Assembly (NCBI GenBank): GCA_910589555.1
Contig: CAJUTE010000018.1
Span: 1-46,332, forward strand
Source of the DNA: an uncultured Muribaculum sp.
GTDB lineage: Bacteria; Bacteroidota; Bacteroidia; Bacteroidales; Muribaculaceae
Direction: 5' to 3'
Length of the DNA: 46,332 nucleotides
The notes beneath the pieces are model-generated. The model was given only the letters and a program-made list of their open reading frames with translations, made no database searches and was not told where the DNA came from. The stretch's first letter is position 1, and the number at the start of each line of letters is the position of its first letter. The translations under genes and the position numbers were made by a program. Positions 26,117 through 33,407 of the stretch are shown here, piece after piece.

Positions 26117-26345
26117 AAAATTAACCGACGGGTTAATTGAAGATATCACAATCAATATCACAAAACGCAGTATTTGCAAGGTTTATAGTAATTTTTTTGA
26201 ATAATATATGTGGGCTCGGCCTTTCTTGAAAAGCGAGGCGCCGATTTCTCGGAAAGAGTGGGTAGACATCGAGAAGATAAAAACCATTACCACAGAAAAC
26301 ATATTATTTCTATCAAAAGGCTCCCAATCGGGAGCCTTTCCTATT
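26117..26345 (+). ncRNA. candidate small RNA
   Basis: Predicted transcript from the -7 box at 26103 to the terminator at 26316-26339. It would begin with a 7-bp hairpin (ATTAACC at 26120-26126 with 26131-26137, loop GACG) right at the 5' end and finish on a 10-bp GC-rich stem plus T-rich tail. A 56-codon frame (26208-26378) runs through the terminator and is not convincing. Alternative: this is just the trailer of the kinase operon. Confidence 0.3.
26316..26339 (+). terminator. intrinsic terminator
   Basis: Perfect 10-bp stem AAAGGCTCCC (26316-26325) with GGGAGCCTTT (26330-26339) and an AATC tetraloop, followed by CCTATTTTG. The group II intron relict begins within about 9 bases of the stem. 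Confidence 0.75.
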
Positions 26346-26347
26346 TT

Positions 26348-26570
26348 GTATGACGGGCATGTCATGCATCTGTGGTGAAAGTCCACAAGGGACGTAGTTG
26401 CCGACGAACCCCATAGCGACTCGCAAGTTTCAAGGGGCGACCCTTGGGAGAGAAGAAGCGATAGCGAAATCGTGGCTTAACGGACAGAAATCCGATACCA
26501 AGGCGTATCAAGCGGACAAGATGGCAAAAGACATTAAAGTTCCCAAAGGCAACCGTACCCTTGATACATA
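26348..26570 (+). mobile_element. group II intron, 5' domain I relict
   Basis: Begins GTATGACGGGC, one base off the usual GTGYG 5' end. It continues with CTGTGGTGAAAGTCCACA, CCCATAGCGACTCGCAAG, GGGGCGACCCTTGGGAGA, GCGATAGCGAAATCG and GACAGAAATCCGATAC, the order of conserved stem-loops of domain I in bacterial group II introns. No reverse transcriptase ORF and no domain V/VI sequence are present, so only the 5' end remains. It sits right after a terminator stem, the typical target of class C introns. The 3' boundary is uncertain; recognition is by motif order, not by alignment. Confidence 0.65.
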
Positions 26571-26573
26571 GAT

Positions 26574-26588
26574 GAATCTTTCAGATTC
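26574..26588 (+). repeat. small hairpin, copy A
   Basis: GAATCT (26574-26579) with AGATTC (26583-26588), loop TTC, preceded by GAT. A sister hairpin of the same design lies at 26652-26667. Confidence 0.4.
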
Positions 26589-26610
26589 AATTATTTTTTT
26601 TCGCCTTTTT

Positions 26611-26639
26611 CCGAGGGTCTCGCTTCGCTCGGCCCTCGG
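26611..26639 (+). repeat. GC-rich nested inverted repeat
   Basis: CCGAGGG (26611-26617) with CCCTCGG (26633-26639), enclosing CTCGCTTCGCTCG. It follows a T-rich run rather than preceding one, so it does not look like a terminator on the plus strand. Confidence 0.4.
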
Positions 26640-26651
26640 CTACCGATTGAT

Positions 26652-26667
26652 GAATCCTTACGGATTC
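26652..26667 (+). repeat. small hairpin, copy B
   Basis: GAATCC (26652-26657) with GGATTC (26662-26667), loop TTAC, preceded by GAT as in copy A at 26574. The paired changes (CT/AG to CC/GG) keep the stem intact. Confidence 0.4.
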
Positions 26668-26686
26668 GACATGCATTGAACACATC

Positions 26687-27025
26687 CATTAATTGCGCCA
26701 TTATTAATTGCACCATTATTAATTGCGCCATTATTAATTGCGCCACATTATTGATTGCGCCATTATTAATTGCTCCACATTATTAATTGCGCCATTATTG
26801 ATTGCACCATTATTGATTGCGCCATTATTGATTGCACCATTATTAATTGCGCCACATTATTGATTGCACCATTATTGATTGCGTCACATTATTGATTGCC
26901 GCCATTATTAATTGCGCCATTATTAATTGCGCCATTATTAATTGCGCCATTATTAATTGCACCACATTATTGATTGCCGCCATCATTAATTGCATCATTA
27001 TTGCTTACGCCATTATTAATTGCTT
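26687..27025 (+). repeat. tandem repeat, 22 units of about 15 bp
   Basis: 339 bases made of 22 head-to-tail units. The commonest unit is CATTATTAATTGCGC (15 bp). Variants are ATTGATTGCAC, three 17-bp units with an extra CA (units 5, 7 and 12), and two 18-bp units ending GCCGC (units 14 and 19). Unit lengths add exactly: 16 of 15, three of 17, two of 18 and one of 12 at the left edge. Units are adjacent without spacers, so this is a minisatellite, not CRISPR. It ends about 78 bases before the first -7 box of the SusC operon promoter region. Confidence 0.9.
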
Positions 27026-27102
27026 CACCATTCCGGGGGGATTACAACCATTCTCGGGGTGTGGGTTGCTTACAAAAGTGTTAAAATTTGTGGTTATTTG
27101 CG

Positions 27103-27110
27103 TAAATTTG
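27103..27110 (+). promoter_or_regulatory. upstream -7-like element of the SusC operon
   Basis: TAAATTTG preceded by GCG, an exact TAnnTTTG match, 30 bases before the second -7 box. Its TTTG could also act as part of the -33 region of the downstream promoter (spacing 22). Confidence 0.4.
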
Positions 27111-27132
27111 TTGTTTTATACGGAATTTTGCA

Positions 27133-27140
27133 TAACTTTG
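27133..27140 (+). promoter_or_regulatory. main -7 promoter element of the second SusC/SusD operon
   Basis: TAACTTTG, an exact TAnnTTTG match, with TTG (27111-27113) 19 bases upstream. A TSS near 27147 gives a leader of about 160 bases that contains a mini-ORF, two hairpins and a G10 tract. Confidence 0.5.
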
Positions 27141-27159
27141 CAATCAATTGCGCGTAGAG

Positions 27160-27195
27160 ATGCGTAATGTGGCTTATATGATAAGCCGTGATTGA
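27160..27195 (+). CDS. possible 11-codon leader ORF in the SusC leader
   Basis: ATG 27160 to TGA 27195, encoding MRNVAYMISRD. The perfect hairpin GGCTTAT-ATG-ATAAGCC (27171-27187) lies inside it, so ribosomes would melt that hairpin. Supported by position only. Confidence 0.25.
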   Translation: MRNVAYMISRD

Positions 27196-27207
27196 AATAA
27201 TAAATTA

Positions 27208-27247
27208 TTCTTTTCCATACAGACTTTAATAATGTATGGGGGGGGGG
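27208..27247 (+). promoter_or_regulatory. leader hairpin with G10 tract
   Basis: CCATAC (27215-27220) pairs with GTATGG (27234-27239). Beyond it, TTCTTTT on the left can form wobble pairs with the ten consecutive G residues at 27238-27247, making a stem of up to about 13 bp. A homopolymer this long is prone to slippage, which would change the pairing and leader length. Confidence 0.4.
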
Positions 27248-27309
27248 TAATTTACTGATAAATAGTAATTTAATCTTCGACCCTATACTTTTTAATTAAA
27301 ATAGTTTGT

Positions 27310-30300
27310 ATGAAAAAAGTAATCATGTTTCTACTCGCGCTTGTAGTGGTGGCAACAGCATCGGCTCAGATGTGCACGGTCACCGGTACAGTGCTGAACG
27401 CCGATGACGGCGAGCCTCTTGTAGGGGCTTCGGTCCTCCCGGTGGGAGGAGGCAATGGTATTGCCACCGACGTCGATGGAAAGTTTTCAATTAAAGTACC
27501 TCAATCGGTAAAGTCACTCCGCGTAAGCTACGTGGGCATGGTGACTCAGGAAGTTCCTGTGACCGATGCTCCCATGACTATCAGCCTCACCACCGGCAAT
27601 AAGCTCGAAGAGGTGATGGTGGTCGCTTTCGGTACCACCACCAAGCAGGCATTTACCGGTGCCGCCGCCGTGGTCGACGCTGAGGAGCTTTCAAAACACA
27701 TTACTACCAACGTGGCTGACGCTCTGGTGGGATCGGTTCCCGGTTTCCAGATGCGTTCAGGCTCAGGTGCTCCGGGTTCCGGTTCGGGAGAAATCAGCAT
27801 CCGTGGTATCTCATCTCTTTACTCCAACACCGAGCCTCTCGTGATTGTGGACGGCGCTCCCTACGAGGCAAGCCTTTCCAACATTCCACAGAGCGACATC
27901 GAGTCAATCTCAGTGCTCAAGGACGCCGCTTCGGCAGCTCTTTACGGTGCCCGTGGCGCGGGTGGTGTGATCATCGTCACAACCAAGCGCGGCAAAACCA
28001 AGGAAGCCGTGGTGAGCGTGGATGCGAAGTGGGGTGTAAACTCACGCGCCATCCAGCAGTATGACGTGATCAAGTCTCCGGCTAAATACTATGAGACTTA
28101 CTACGATATGCTCTACAACTTCAATCTTTACGGTCAGGGTATGTCGGCAGCCGCAGCCAATGCCGCCGCTAACCAGCAGATGTTCGGTTCAGGCAGCTGG
28201 CCCGGTCTCGGTTATAACGTGTTCACCGTTCCCACCGGCGAGAATCTTATAGGTCTTGACGGCAAAATCAACCCCAACGCCACTCTCGGTCGTGAAATCG
28301 ACGGTCCCAACGGACAGAAGATGTGGCTCCAGCCCGACGACTGGGACAAGGAGGCTTATCACAACTCATTCCGTCAGGAGTACAGCGTGAGCGTCAATGG
28401 CGGAACCGACCGCGCTTCCTACTACACCAGCGTCAACTATCTTGACGACGAGGGTGTCATGGACCACTCATCATTCGAGCGTCTTTCAGCCCGCGTGCGT
28501 GCCGACTATCAGGCTAAGAAGTGGCTTAAGCTCGGCGCCAACATCGGCTACGTTCACTCCAAGCAGGTGTCAGTGCCTAACTTCGGTACCGCACTCAACT
28601 CGACCAACATCATGTACTTCACCTCGGTGATGGCTCCTATCTATCCGGTGTATCTTCGCGGTGTCGATGAGAACGGCAAGCCCTATATCATGCGCAATGA
28701 GGCAGGCGAAAAGCGCTACGACTACGGTGTAGCCGGTACCAACTACGGTCTTGCGCGTCCGTTCGTTGCAAACGCCAACCCGCTCGGTACTAACAACTAC
28801 GATGACACTCACAATATCGGCAACCAGTTGAACGCCACTTTGACAGCCGACATCAATATCACCGACTATCTTAAGTTCTCGGCTCAGAGCTCTTTGACAT
28901 GGGGTAACACCATGTATTCAAGCTACGGCTCAATCTACAATCCCAACAAGTCGTCGATCAACGGTGACATCACCAAATACCAGCAGAATGCAACCCGCAC
29001 CAACAACGTGCAGACCCTTTCATTCTTCAAGAACTTCGGCAAAAACGGCGAGCACTATGTGAATGTAATGGCAGGTCACGAATACTATCGCACCAACAGC
29101 CGTTACCTCACCGCTACAGCTCAGGGAGGATTCTCCCCCGACATCCAGGAGATCTACGCTTTTGCCAAGAAGTCATCATCTTCTTCACGCGCCATGAACT
29201 ACAACGTGGAGGGTTACTTCGGAAGCGCTCAGTATAACTATCAGGAAAAATACTTCGCATCGGCATCCTATCGTCTTGACGGATCGTCATTCTTCGGCAA
29301 GGGACACCGTTGGGGTAGCTTCTGGTCAATCGGCGGCGCATGGCTCATCTCCAAGGAGGAGTTCATGAAGCCCTATTCATGGATCGATATGTTGAAACTT
29401 AAGGTTTCTATCGGTCAGCAGGGTAACGACGGTGTGGGCTATGACGACCACTCTTATCTTCCCAACTACTTCTACTGGACCGACCTCTATCAGTTGACTC
29501 CTTCAGGCGAATACACTATGTCGCCCACCTTCTATAATATCGGTAACCGCGACATCACCTGGGAAACTACCACCAACTTCAATGTGGGCGCCGAGTTCGG
29601 ATTCTTCAACAACCGTCTTTCCGGTAACATCGACTTCTACGTGAAGCGTGTGAGCGACCTCCTCTTCTGGATGTCAGTGCCTGAATCGGCAGGTGCCCGC
29701 GGTTACTATGGCAACATGGGTACCATCCGCAACCAAGGTTTCGAGTTGACACTCTCTGGTCATGTGATCCGCACCCGCGACTTCGAATGGCAGCTCAGCG
29801 GCAACATCTCTCACAACGTGACCAAGATTGTTGATCTTCCCAAGGCTAAGACCGGCGAAAACGGCGGTTTCTATGAAGACAGCAAGTGGTTCCAGGAGGG
29901 CAAGCCCCTTTACAACTATATGACTCTTGCCTACGCAGGTGTCAACGAACATGGCGAGGCTCTCTACTACTATGACCCCAACCTGATTGTCGACGGAGCG
30001 ATGAACACCTCCAAGCCGGGTAAGATCAAGTCAAAAGACTATGTGACCACCACTCCTGGTAATGCGTCACGCTACACCGTGGGTTCAATCCTTCCGAAAG
30101 TGTTCGGCGGTTTCAGCACCTACGTGCGCATCAAGGATTTCGACTTGACCGCAACATTTGACTATCAGATAGGCGGTAAGGTTTACGACAGCCAGTATGC
30201 TATGTTGATGACCGTTCCTTCAGGATCAAATGACGCAGGACACGCCATCCACAAGGATGTCCTCAAGTCATGGAGCCCCAACAACACCAACTCCGACATT

Positions 30301-30588
30301 CCCGCATGGATCTATGGTCAGGGCAACAGCGATGCCAACACCGCATCTGACCGCTGGCTCACCAACGCAAGCTATCTCAACTTCCAGTCATTTACCGTGG
30401 GCTACACCTTGCCCAAGGGCTTGATTCCTGACATCACCAAGCTTCGCTTCTATGTAGCCGGAGAGAACCTCTGCTTCTGGTCGGCACGCAAGGGATTTGA
30501 CCCCCGCTACTCATTCCAGGAAAATGAGACTGTAGGCGTTTATTCACCCGTGCGCAACATCTCAGGCGGTGTGCAAGTAACATTCTAA
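27310..30588 (+). CDS. SusC/RagA-family TonB-linked outer-membrane transporter (second locus)
   Basis: TonB-dependent importer of 1,092 residues. Signal peptide MKKVIMFLLALVVVATASAQ; carboxypeptidase-D-like domain (VTGTVLNADDGEPLVGASV to SYVGMVTQEV); LEEVMVVAFGT; plug with SIRGISSLYSNTEPLVIVDG and SVLKDAASAALYGARGAGGV; then the 22-strand barrel ending GGVQVTF. Compared with the SusC gene at 11093 its codons are strongly biased to C-ending choices (AAC, TAC, TTC, ATC, GAC), a sign of high expression. It leads an operon with SusD (22-base gap) and a third lipoprotein. The substrate is not evident, since no degrading enzyme lies in the operon. Confidence 0.95.
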   Translation: MKKVIMFLLALVVVATASAQMCTVTGTVLNADDGEPLVGASVLPVGGGNGIATDVDGKFSIKVPQSVKSLRVSYVGMVTQEVPVTDAPMTISLTTGNKLEEVMVVAFGTTTKQAFTGAAAVVDAEELSKHITTNVADALVGSVPGFQMRSGSGAPGSGSGEISIRGISSLYSNTEPLVIVDGAPYEASLSNIPQSDIESISVLKDAASAALYGARGAGGVIIVTTKRGKTKEAVVSVDAKWGVNSRAIQQYDVIKSPAKYYETYYDMLYNFNLYGQGMSAAAANAAANQQMFGSGSWPGLGYNVFTVPTGENLIGLDGKINPNATLGREIDGPNGQKMWLQPDDWDKEAYHNSFRQEYSVSVNGGTDRASYYTSVNYLDDEGVMDHSSFERLSARVRADYQAKKWLKLGANIGYVHSKQVSVPNFGTALNSTNIMYFTSVMAPIYPVYLRGVDENGKPYIMRNEAGEKRYDYGVAGTNYGLARPFVANANPLGTNNYDDTHNIGNQLNATLTADINITDYLKFSAQSSLTWGNTMYSSYGSIYNPNKSSINGDITKYQQNATRTNNVQTLSFFKNFGKNGEHYVNVMAGHEYYRTNSRYLTATAQGGFSPDIQEIYAFAKKSSSSSRAMNYNVEGYFGSAQYNYQEKYFASASYRLDGSSFFGKGHRWGSFWSIGGAWLISKEEFMKPYSWIDMLKLKVSIGQQGNDGVGYDDHSYLPNYFYWTDLYQLTPSGEYTMSPTFYNIGNRDITWETTTNFNVGAEFGFFNNRLSGNIDFYVKRVSDLLFWMSVPESAGARGYYGNMGTIRNQGFELTLSGHVIRTRDFEWQLSGNISHNVTKIVDLPKAKTGENGGFYEDSKWFQEGKPLYNYMTLAYAGVNEHGEALYYYDPNLIVDGAMNTSKPGKIKSKDYVTTTPGNASRYTVGSILPKVFGGFSTYVRIKDFDLTATFDYQIGGKVYDSQYAMLMTVPSGSNDAGHAIHKDVLKSWSPNNTNSDIPAWIYGQGNSDANTASDRWLTNASYLNFQSFTVGYTLPKGLIPDITKLRFYVAGENLCFWSARKGFDPRYSFQENETVGVYSPVRNISGGVQVTF

Positions 30589-30610
30589 CCAATTAAAAAA
30601 GAATCATTCA

Positions 30611-32293
30611 ATGAACAAAATATTTTCATCAATACTTGTCGGTGCGGCATCGATGATGCTTTTCACCGGCTGTCTTGAGGAGTTTGAGCCGGAAGCAAGC
30701 TTCGTGACCGGCGATCAGGCTGCGAATGCTCCGGGTTCATACGATACATTTGTGGGAGGTCTCACCTCTTCGCTTTCCGGAAGCTTCCTTTACAGCTCTT
30801 CCAATGAATATCCGTGGGACTTCGGTTACTCCACTTTCTACTTGATGCGCGATGTGCAGGGACAGGACTTGGTGCTTGAATATGACGGCAGCTGGTACTC
30901 TACCTGGTATCAGTGCGGACGCGCCCTTGCCCCTATCTATCGTGATTGCCAGATACCCTGGACTTTCTACTATTCATGGATCAAGAACTGCAACAACGTG
31001 ATTTCGCTTGCAGGACCTCAGCCCGCTGACGATAAGAAAGTGGGTGCCGGTATCGCCCATGTGATGCGCGCGCTTTTCTACAGCGAACTCGCACAGATGT
31101 TTGCTCAGAAGACTTACGGCGCTGACCTTGACGCGATCACTGTGCCCATCGTAACGGAGTCAACCTCAATCGCAGACCTTGCCAACAATCCCCGCGCTAC
31201 CAACAAGGATATGTGGGCGTTCATCGTAGGCGACCTTGACAAGGCTGAGACTTATCTTCAGGGTTATACCCGTCCTGACAAATATACCCCCGACCTCTCG
31301 GTGGTTTATGGAATGAAGGCACGCGCTTATCTGGTGATGCAGGACTGGGGGAATGCCGAGAAGTATGCCAAGCTCGCTCAGGCAGGCTATTCCGCTCTTG
31401 ACAATGACTATTACACCAGCCGCGACAACGGCTTTAACAGCGCCAACAACTCTTCATGGATGTTTGCCACCCGCTTCAAATCAGATGACAAGAACATCCT
31501 GAACAATGACGGTGACTCAAGCTGGGCAAGCCAGATGTGTCTTGAAATGAGCTATGAGCCGTTGACTGCCGGTTACGCTTCCAACTATGGCGACCCGAAA
31601 TATATCGACCGCCACTTGTATGAGACAATCCCGGCGACCGACATCCGCAAGAAGTGCTTCGTGGACTTCGCTGTCGATGATGCCCAGACCGAGGCTGACG
31701 CGATCGCGATATTCAGCAACTATTCCGATTTCCCCGAGCGCCTGTTGTATACCGCTTACGAGCAGGGCAACGTGAACTCAGGCGGTGGTCTTGCCTGCAA
31801 GTTCCGTGTTGCCGGCGGAGCCGCAGGACGCAACAATCAGTACATAGGTTTTGTGGTCGATGTTCCGATGATGCGTGTCGAGGAGATGATGCTTATCGAG
31901 GCTGAGGCTGCCGGAATGCAGGACGAGGGCAGAGGTCAGGCATTGCTTACCACTTTCGCCCAGTTGCGTGACCCCAACTATGTATATGGCACCCACAACG
32001 AGGCTTACAACAACACCTCAACTTCCAAGTTCCAGAACGAAGTGTGGTGGCAGCGCCGCGTGGAGCTTTGGGGCGAAGGTTTCGCGACTTTCGACATCAA
32101 GCGTCTGCAGAAGGGTATAATCCGCAGCTATGCCGGAACCAACCACATCGACGGTTTCCAGTGGAACACCACCACTCCTCCCGACTGGATGAACTGGTGT
32201 ATCGTGCAGACCGAGACCAACTACAACTCGGCTTGCGTGAACAACCCCACTCCGATCGCTCCTGACGGAAACTCACCCGAGTATGCATGGTAA
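30611..32293 (+). CDS. SusD/RagB-family outer-membrane lipoprotein (second locus)
   Basis: SusD-type surface binding protein of 560 residues. Lipobox FTGC (Cys21) followed directly by LEEFE, acidic residues that fit the Bacteroidetes surface-export signal. Later come TPR-like helices (VMRALFYSELAQMFAQKTYG, YGMKARAYLVMQDWGNAEKY), and at the C-terminus MMRVEEMMLIEAEAAGMQ and WWQRRVELWGEGFATFDIKR, a SusD signature. It is rich in Trp and Tyr, as expected for ligand contacts. It sits 22 bases downstream of SusC and shares its C-ending codon bias. Confidence 0.93.
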   Translation: MNKIFSSILVGAASMMLFTGCLEEFEPEASFVTGDQAANAPGSYDTFVGGLTSSLSGSFLYSSSNEYPWDFGYSTFYLMRDVQGQDLVLEYDGSWYSTWYQCGRALAPIYRDCQIPWTFYYSWIKNCNNVISLAGPQPADDKKVGAGIAHVMRALFYSELAQMFAQKTYGADLDAITVPIVTESTSIADLANNPRATNKDMWAFIVGDLDKAETYLQGYTRPDKYTPDLSVVYGMKARAYLVMQDWGNAEKYAKLAQAGYSALDNDYYTSRDNGFNSANNSSWMFATRFKSDDKNILNNDGDSSWASQMCLEMSYEPLTAGYASNYGDPKYIDRHLYETIPATDIRKKCFVDFAVDDAQTEADAIAIFSNYSDFPERLLYTAYEQGNVNSGGGLACKFRVAGGAAGRNNQYIGFVVDVPMMRVEEMMLIEAEAAGMQDEGRGQALLTTFAQLRDPNYVYGTHNEAYNNTSTSKFQNEVWWQRRVELWGEGFATFDIKRLQKGIIRSYAGTNHIDGFQWNTTTPPDWMNWCIVQTETNYNSACVNNPTPIAPDGNSPEYAW

Positions 32294-32321
32294 TAAATGT
32301 CAAACTATCAATTAAGACACA

Positions 32322-33191
32322 ATGAATAAAGCAAAATATCTATTGGGGCTTTTCGCCGGCATGGCAATGGTGATGACCTCATGCTCGGCTGACGAGGGCA
32401 CCGAACCGGGTTCCGACTCAAAACCGGTGGTGACAATCTACTCCTACGAGCCGACATCGGACTATAATGCCGACAATGACGTGACAGTGCGTTTCGTGCC
32501 CAACAACAAGGTTGAGGAGATCTATTATCTGAATGAACCGGCAGCCGACGTCACCGCTTTTATCGAAGCTAACGGTGAAGAGGCATACGCTCAGCGTGTG
32601 ATCGACAACGGTACCAAGGCTACTGTCGTTGAAGGCGGATATGCCGATGTCACATTGACCGATATGTTTGGTCTCTACACCATCTCGGCTGTAGGCGTGA
32701 AGGGGGGCAAGCACAATCTCAGCACAATCTCGTTCCTGGGTCTTCAGTGGGAACGCGTGGTCGAAGGTGTGTATTACTTCGGTATCCCCGAAACGCTGCG
32801 CAACAATCTCGGTTGCCCGGCATCTAATCTCACCGAGCTTCAGGTGTGCACGACCGATCCCACCCTGTATCGTTTCAAGGATGTATATGGTTCAGGCTAT
32901 TCGCTGAAAATCAACCTTATCGATCAGGTAGGCGAGGATCAGGACGGCAAGTACACATTCTTCCGCGTGAATCGCCAGAACACTCCGTTCACCTTCGGAC
33001 AACACGGCACCGTGTTCGTTCAGGACGTGGGTGTATGGCAGGGCAACTCAGCTTTCGTGACCGAGGGTGGCTATGAGAGCGGAATGTATGAGGACTACAG
33101 TTGCTTCGTGTTGCTCAACTGGTCGGTGGCTGCAGGAAATCTTGCAAGTCCGGGCTATTTCTACGACAACTTCGTCCCCAATCAGCAATAA
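32322..33191 (+). CDS. SusE/SusF-position surface lipoprotein
   Basis: Lipoprotein of 289 residues with lipobox MTSC (Cys21) followed by SADEGTE, again acidic after the cysteine. The body is beta-rich: an Ig-like N-terminal part (VTIYSYEPTSDYNADNDVTVRF) and a C-terminal part with FFRVNRQNTPFTFGQHGTVF. I do not recognise a family, but third position in a SusC-SusD operon is where SusE/SusF-like auxiliary binding proteins lie. It is followed by a strong terminator, so the operon has three genes. Confidence 0.75.
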   Translation: MNKAKYLLGLFAGMAMVMTSCSADEGTEPGSDSKPVVTIYSYEPTSDYNADNDVTVRFVPNNKVEEIYYLNEPAADVTAFIEANGEEAYAQRVIDNGTKATVVEGGYADVTLTDMFGLYTISAVGVKGGKHNLSTISFLGLQWERVVEGVYYFGIPETLRNNLGCPASNLTELQVCTTDPTLYRFKDVYGSGYSLKINLIDQVGEDQDGKYTFFRVNRQNTPFTFGQHGTVFVQDVGVWQGNSAFVTEGGYESGMYEDYSCFVLLNWSVAAGNLASPGYFYDNFVPNQQ

Positions 33192-33225
33192 AGAAAATAA
33201 CATACACAACTTTTAAATACTTTAA

Positions 33226-33265
33226 GGGCGATGCTCTCCGTGAGGAGCGCATCGCTCGCCTTTTT
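33226..33265 (+). terminator. intrinsic terminator of the second SusC/SusD operon
   Basis: GCGATGC (33228-33234) pairs with GCATCGC (33249-33255). An inner CTCC/GGAG stem is closed by a GTGA tetraloop, outer GG/CC pairs follow, then TTTTT (33261-33265). Confidence 0.85.
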
Positions 33266-33356
33266 GTAATGGGAAATTGGGAAATTATTTAGCCGTTGTA
33301 CGGCAATAAGTCCATGTACGGAAAATATAGGTAATTCCAAAAAGATGAGGGGAATG

Positions 33357-33387
33357 TTGCAAAGGCGTTTTTTTTTGCGTAAGTTTG
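33357..33387 (+). promoter_or_regulatory. promoter of the TPR-barrel-GH3-glgB unit
   Basis: TTGC (33357-33360), a 19-base spacer containing nine consecutive T residues (33368-33376), then TAAGTTTG (33380-33387), an exact TAnnTTTG match. It supports the start at 33408 rather than the ORF end at 33345. T-tract slippage would alter spacer length. Confidence 0.55.
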
Positions 33388-33407
33388 CATTTAATAAATT
33401 GCAAAAA

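Larger units (their letters stand above)
26051..27309. other. gene-poor 1.26-kb region
   Basis: No convincing protein gene. From left to right it holds a promoter-hairpin-terminator unit (26103-26345), a group II intron 5' relict (26348-26570), two small hairpins flanking a T-rich and GC-rich inverted-repeat stretch (26574-26667), a 22-unit tandem repeat (26687-27025), and the promoter and leader of the SusC/SusD operon (27103-27309). Each part is listed separately. Confidence 0.7.

Noticed and set aside
26208..26378. 56-codon frame beginning MWARPFLKSE
   Set aside because: It passes through the perfect 10-bp terminator stem (encoding KGSQSGAF) and into the intron relict. I recognise no family, and the terminator explains the sequence better.
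26687..27025. Possible CRISPR array or phage attachment cluster
   Set aside because: Units are about 15 bp and directly adjacent, with no unique spacers and no cas genes nearby. This is a minisatellite.
26847..27167. Open frame of 106 codons through the tandem repeat
   Set aside because: It reads a 15-bp repeat in one frame (repeating AIINC) and then runs through the SusC promoter elements. The openness follows from the repeat composition, not from coding.
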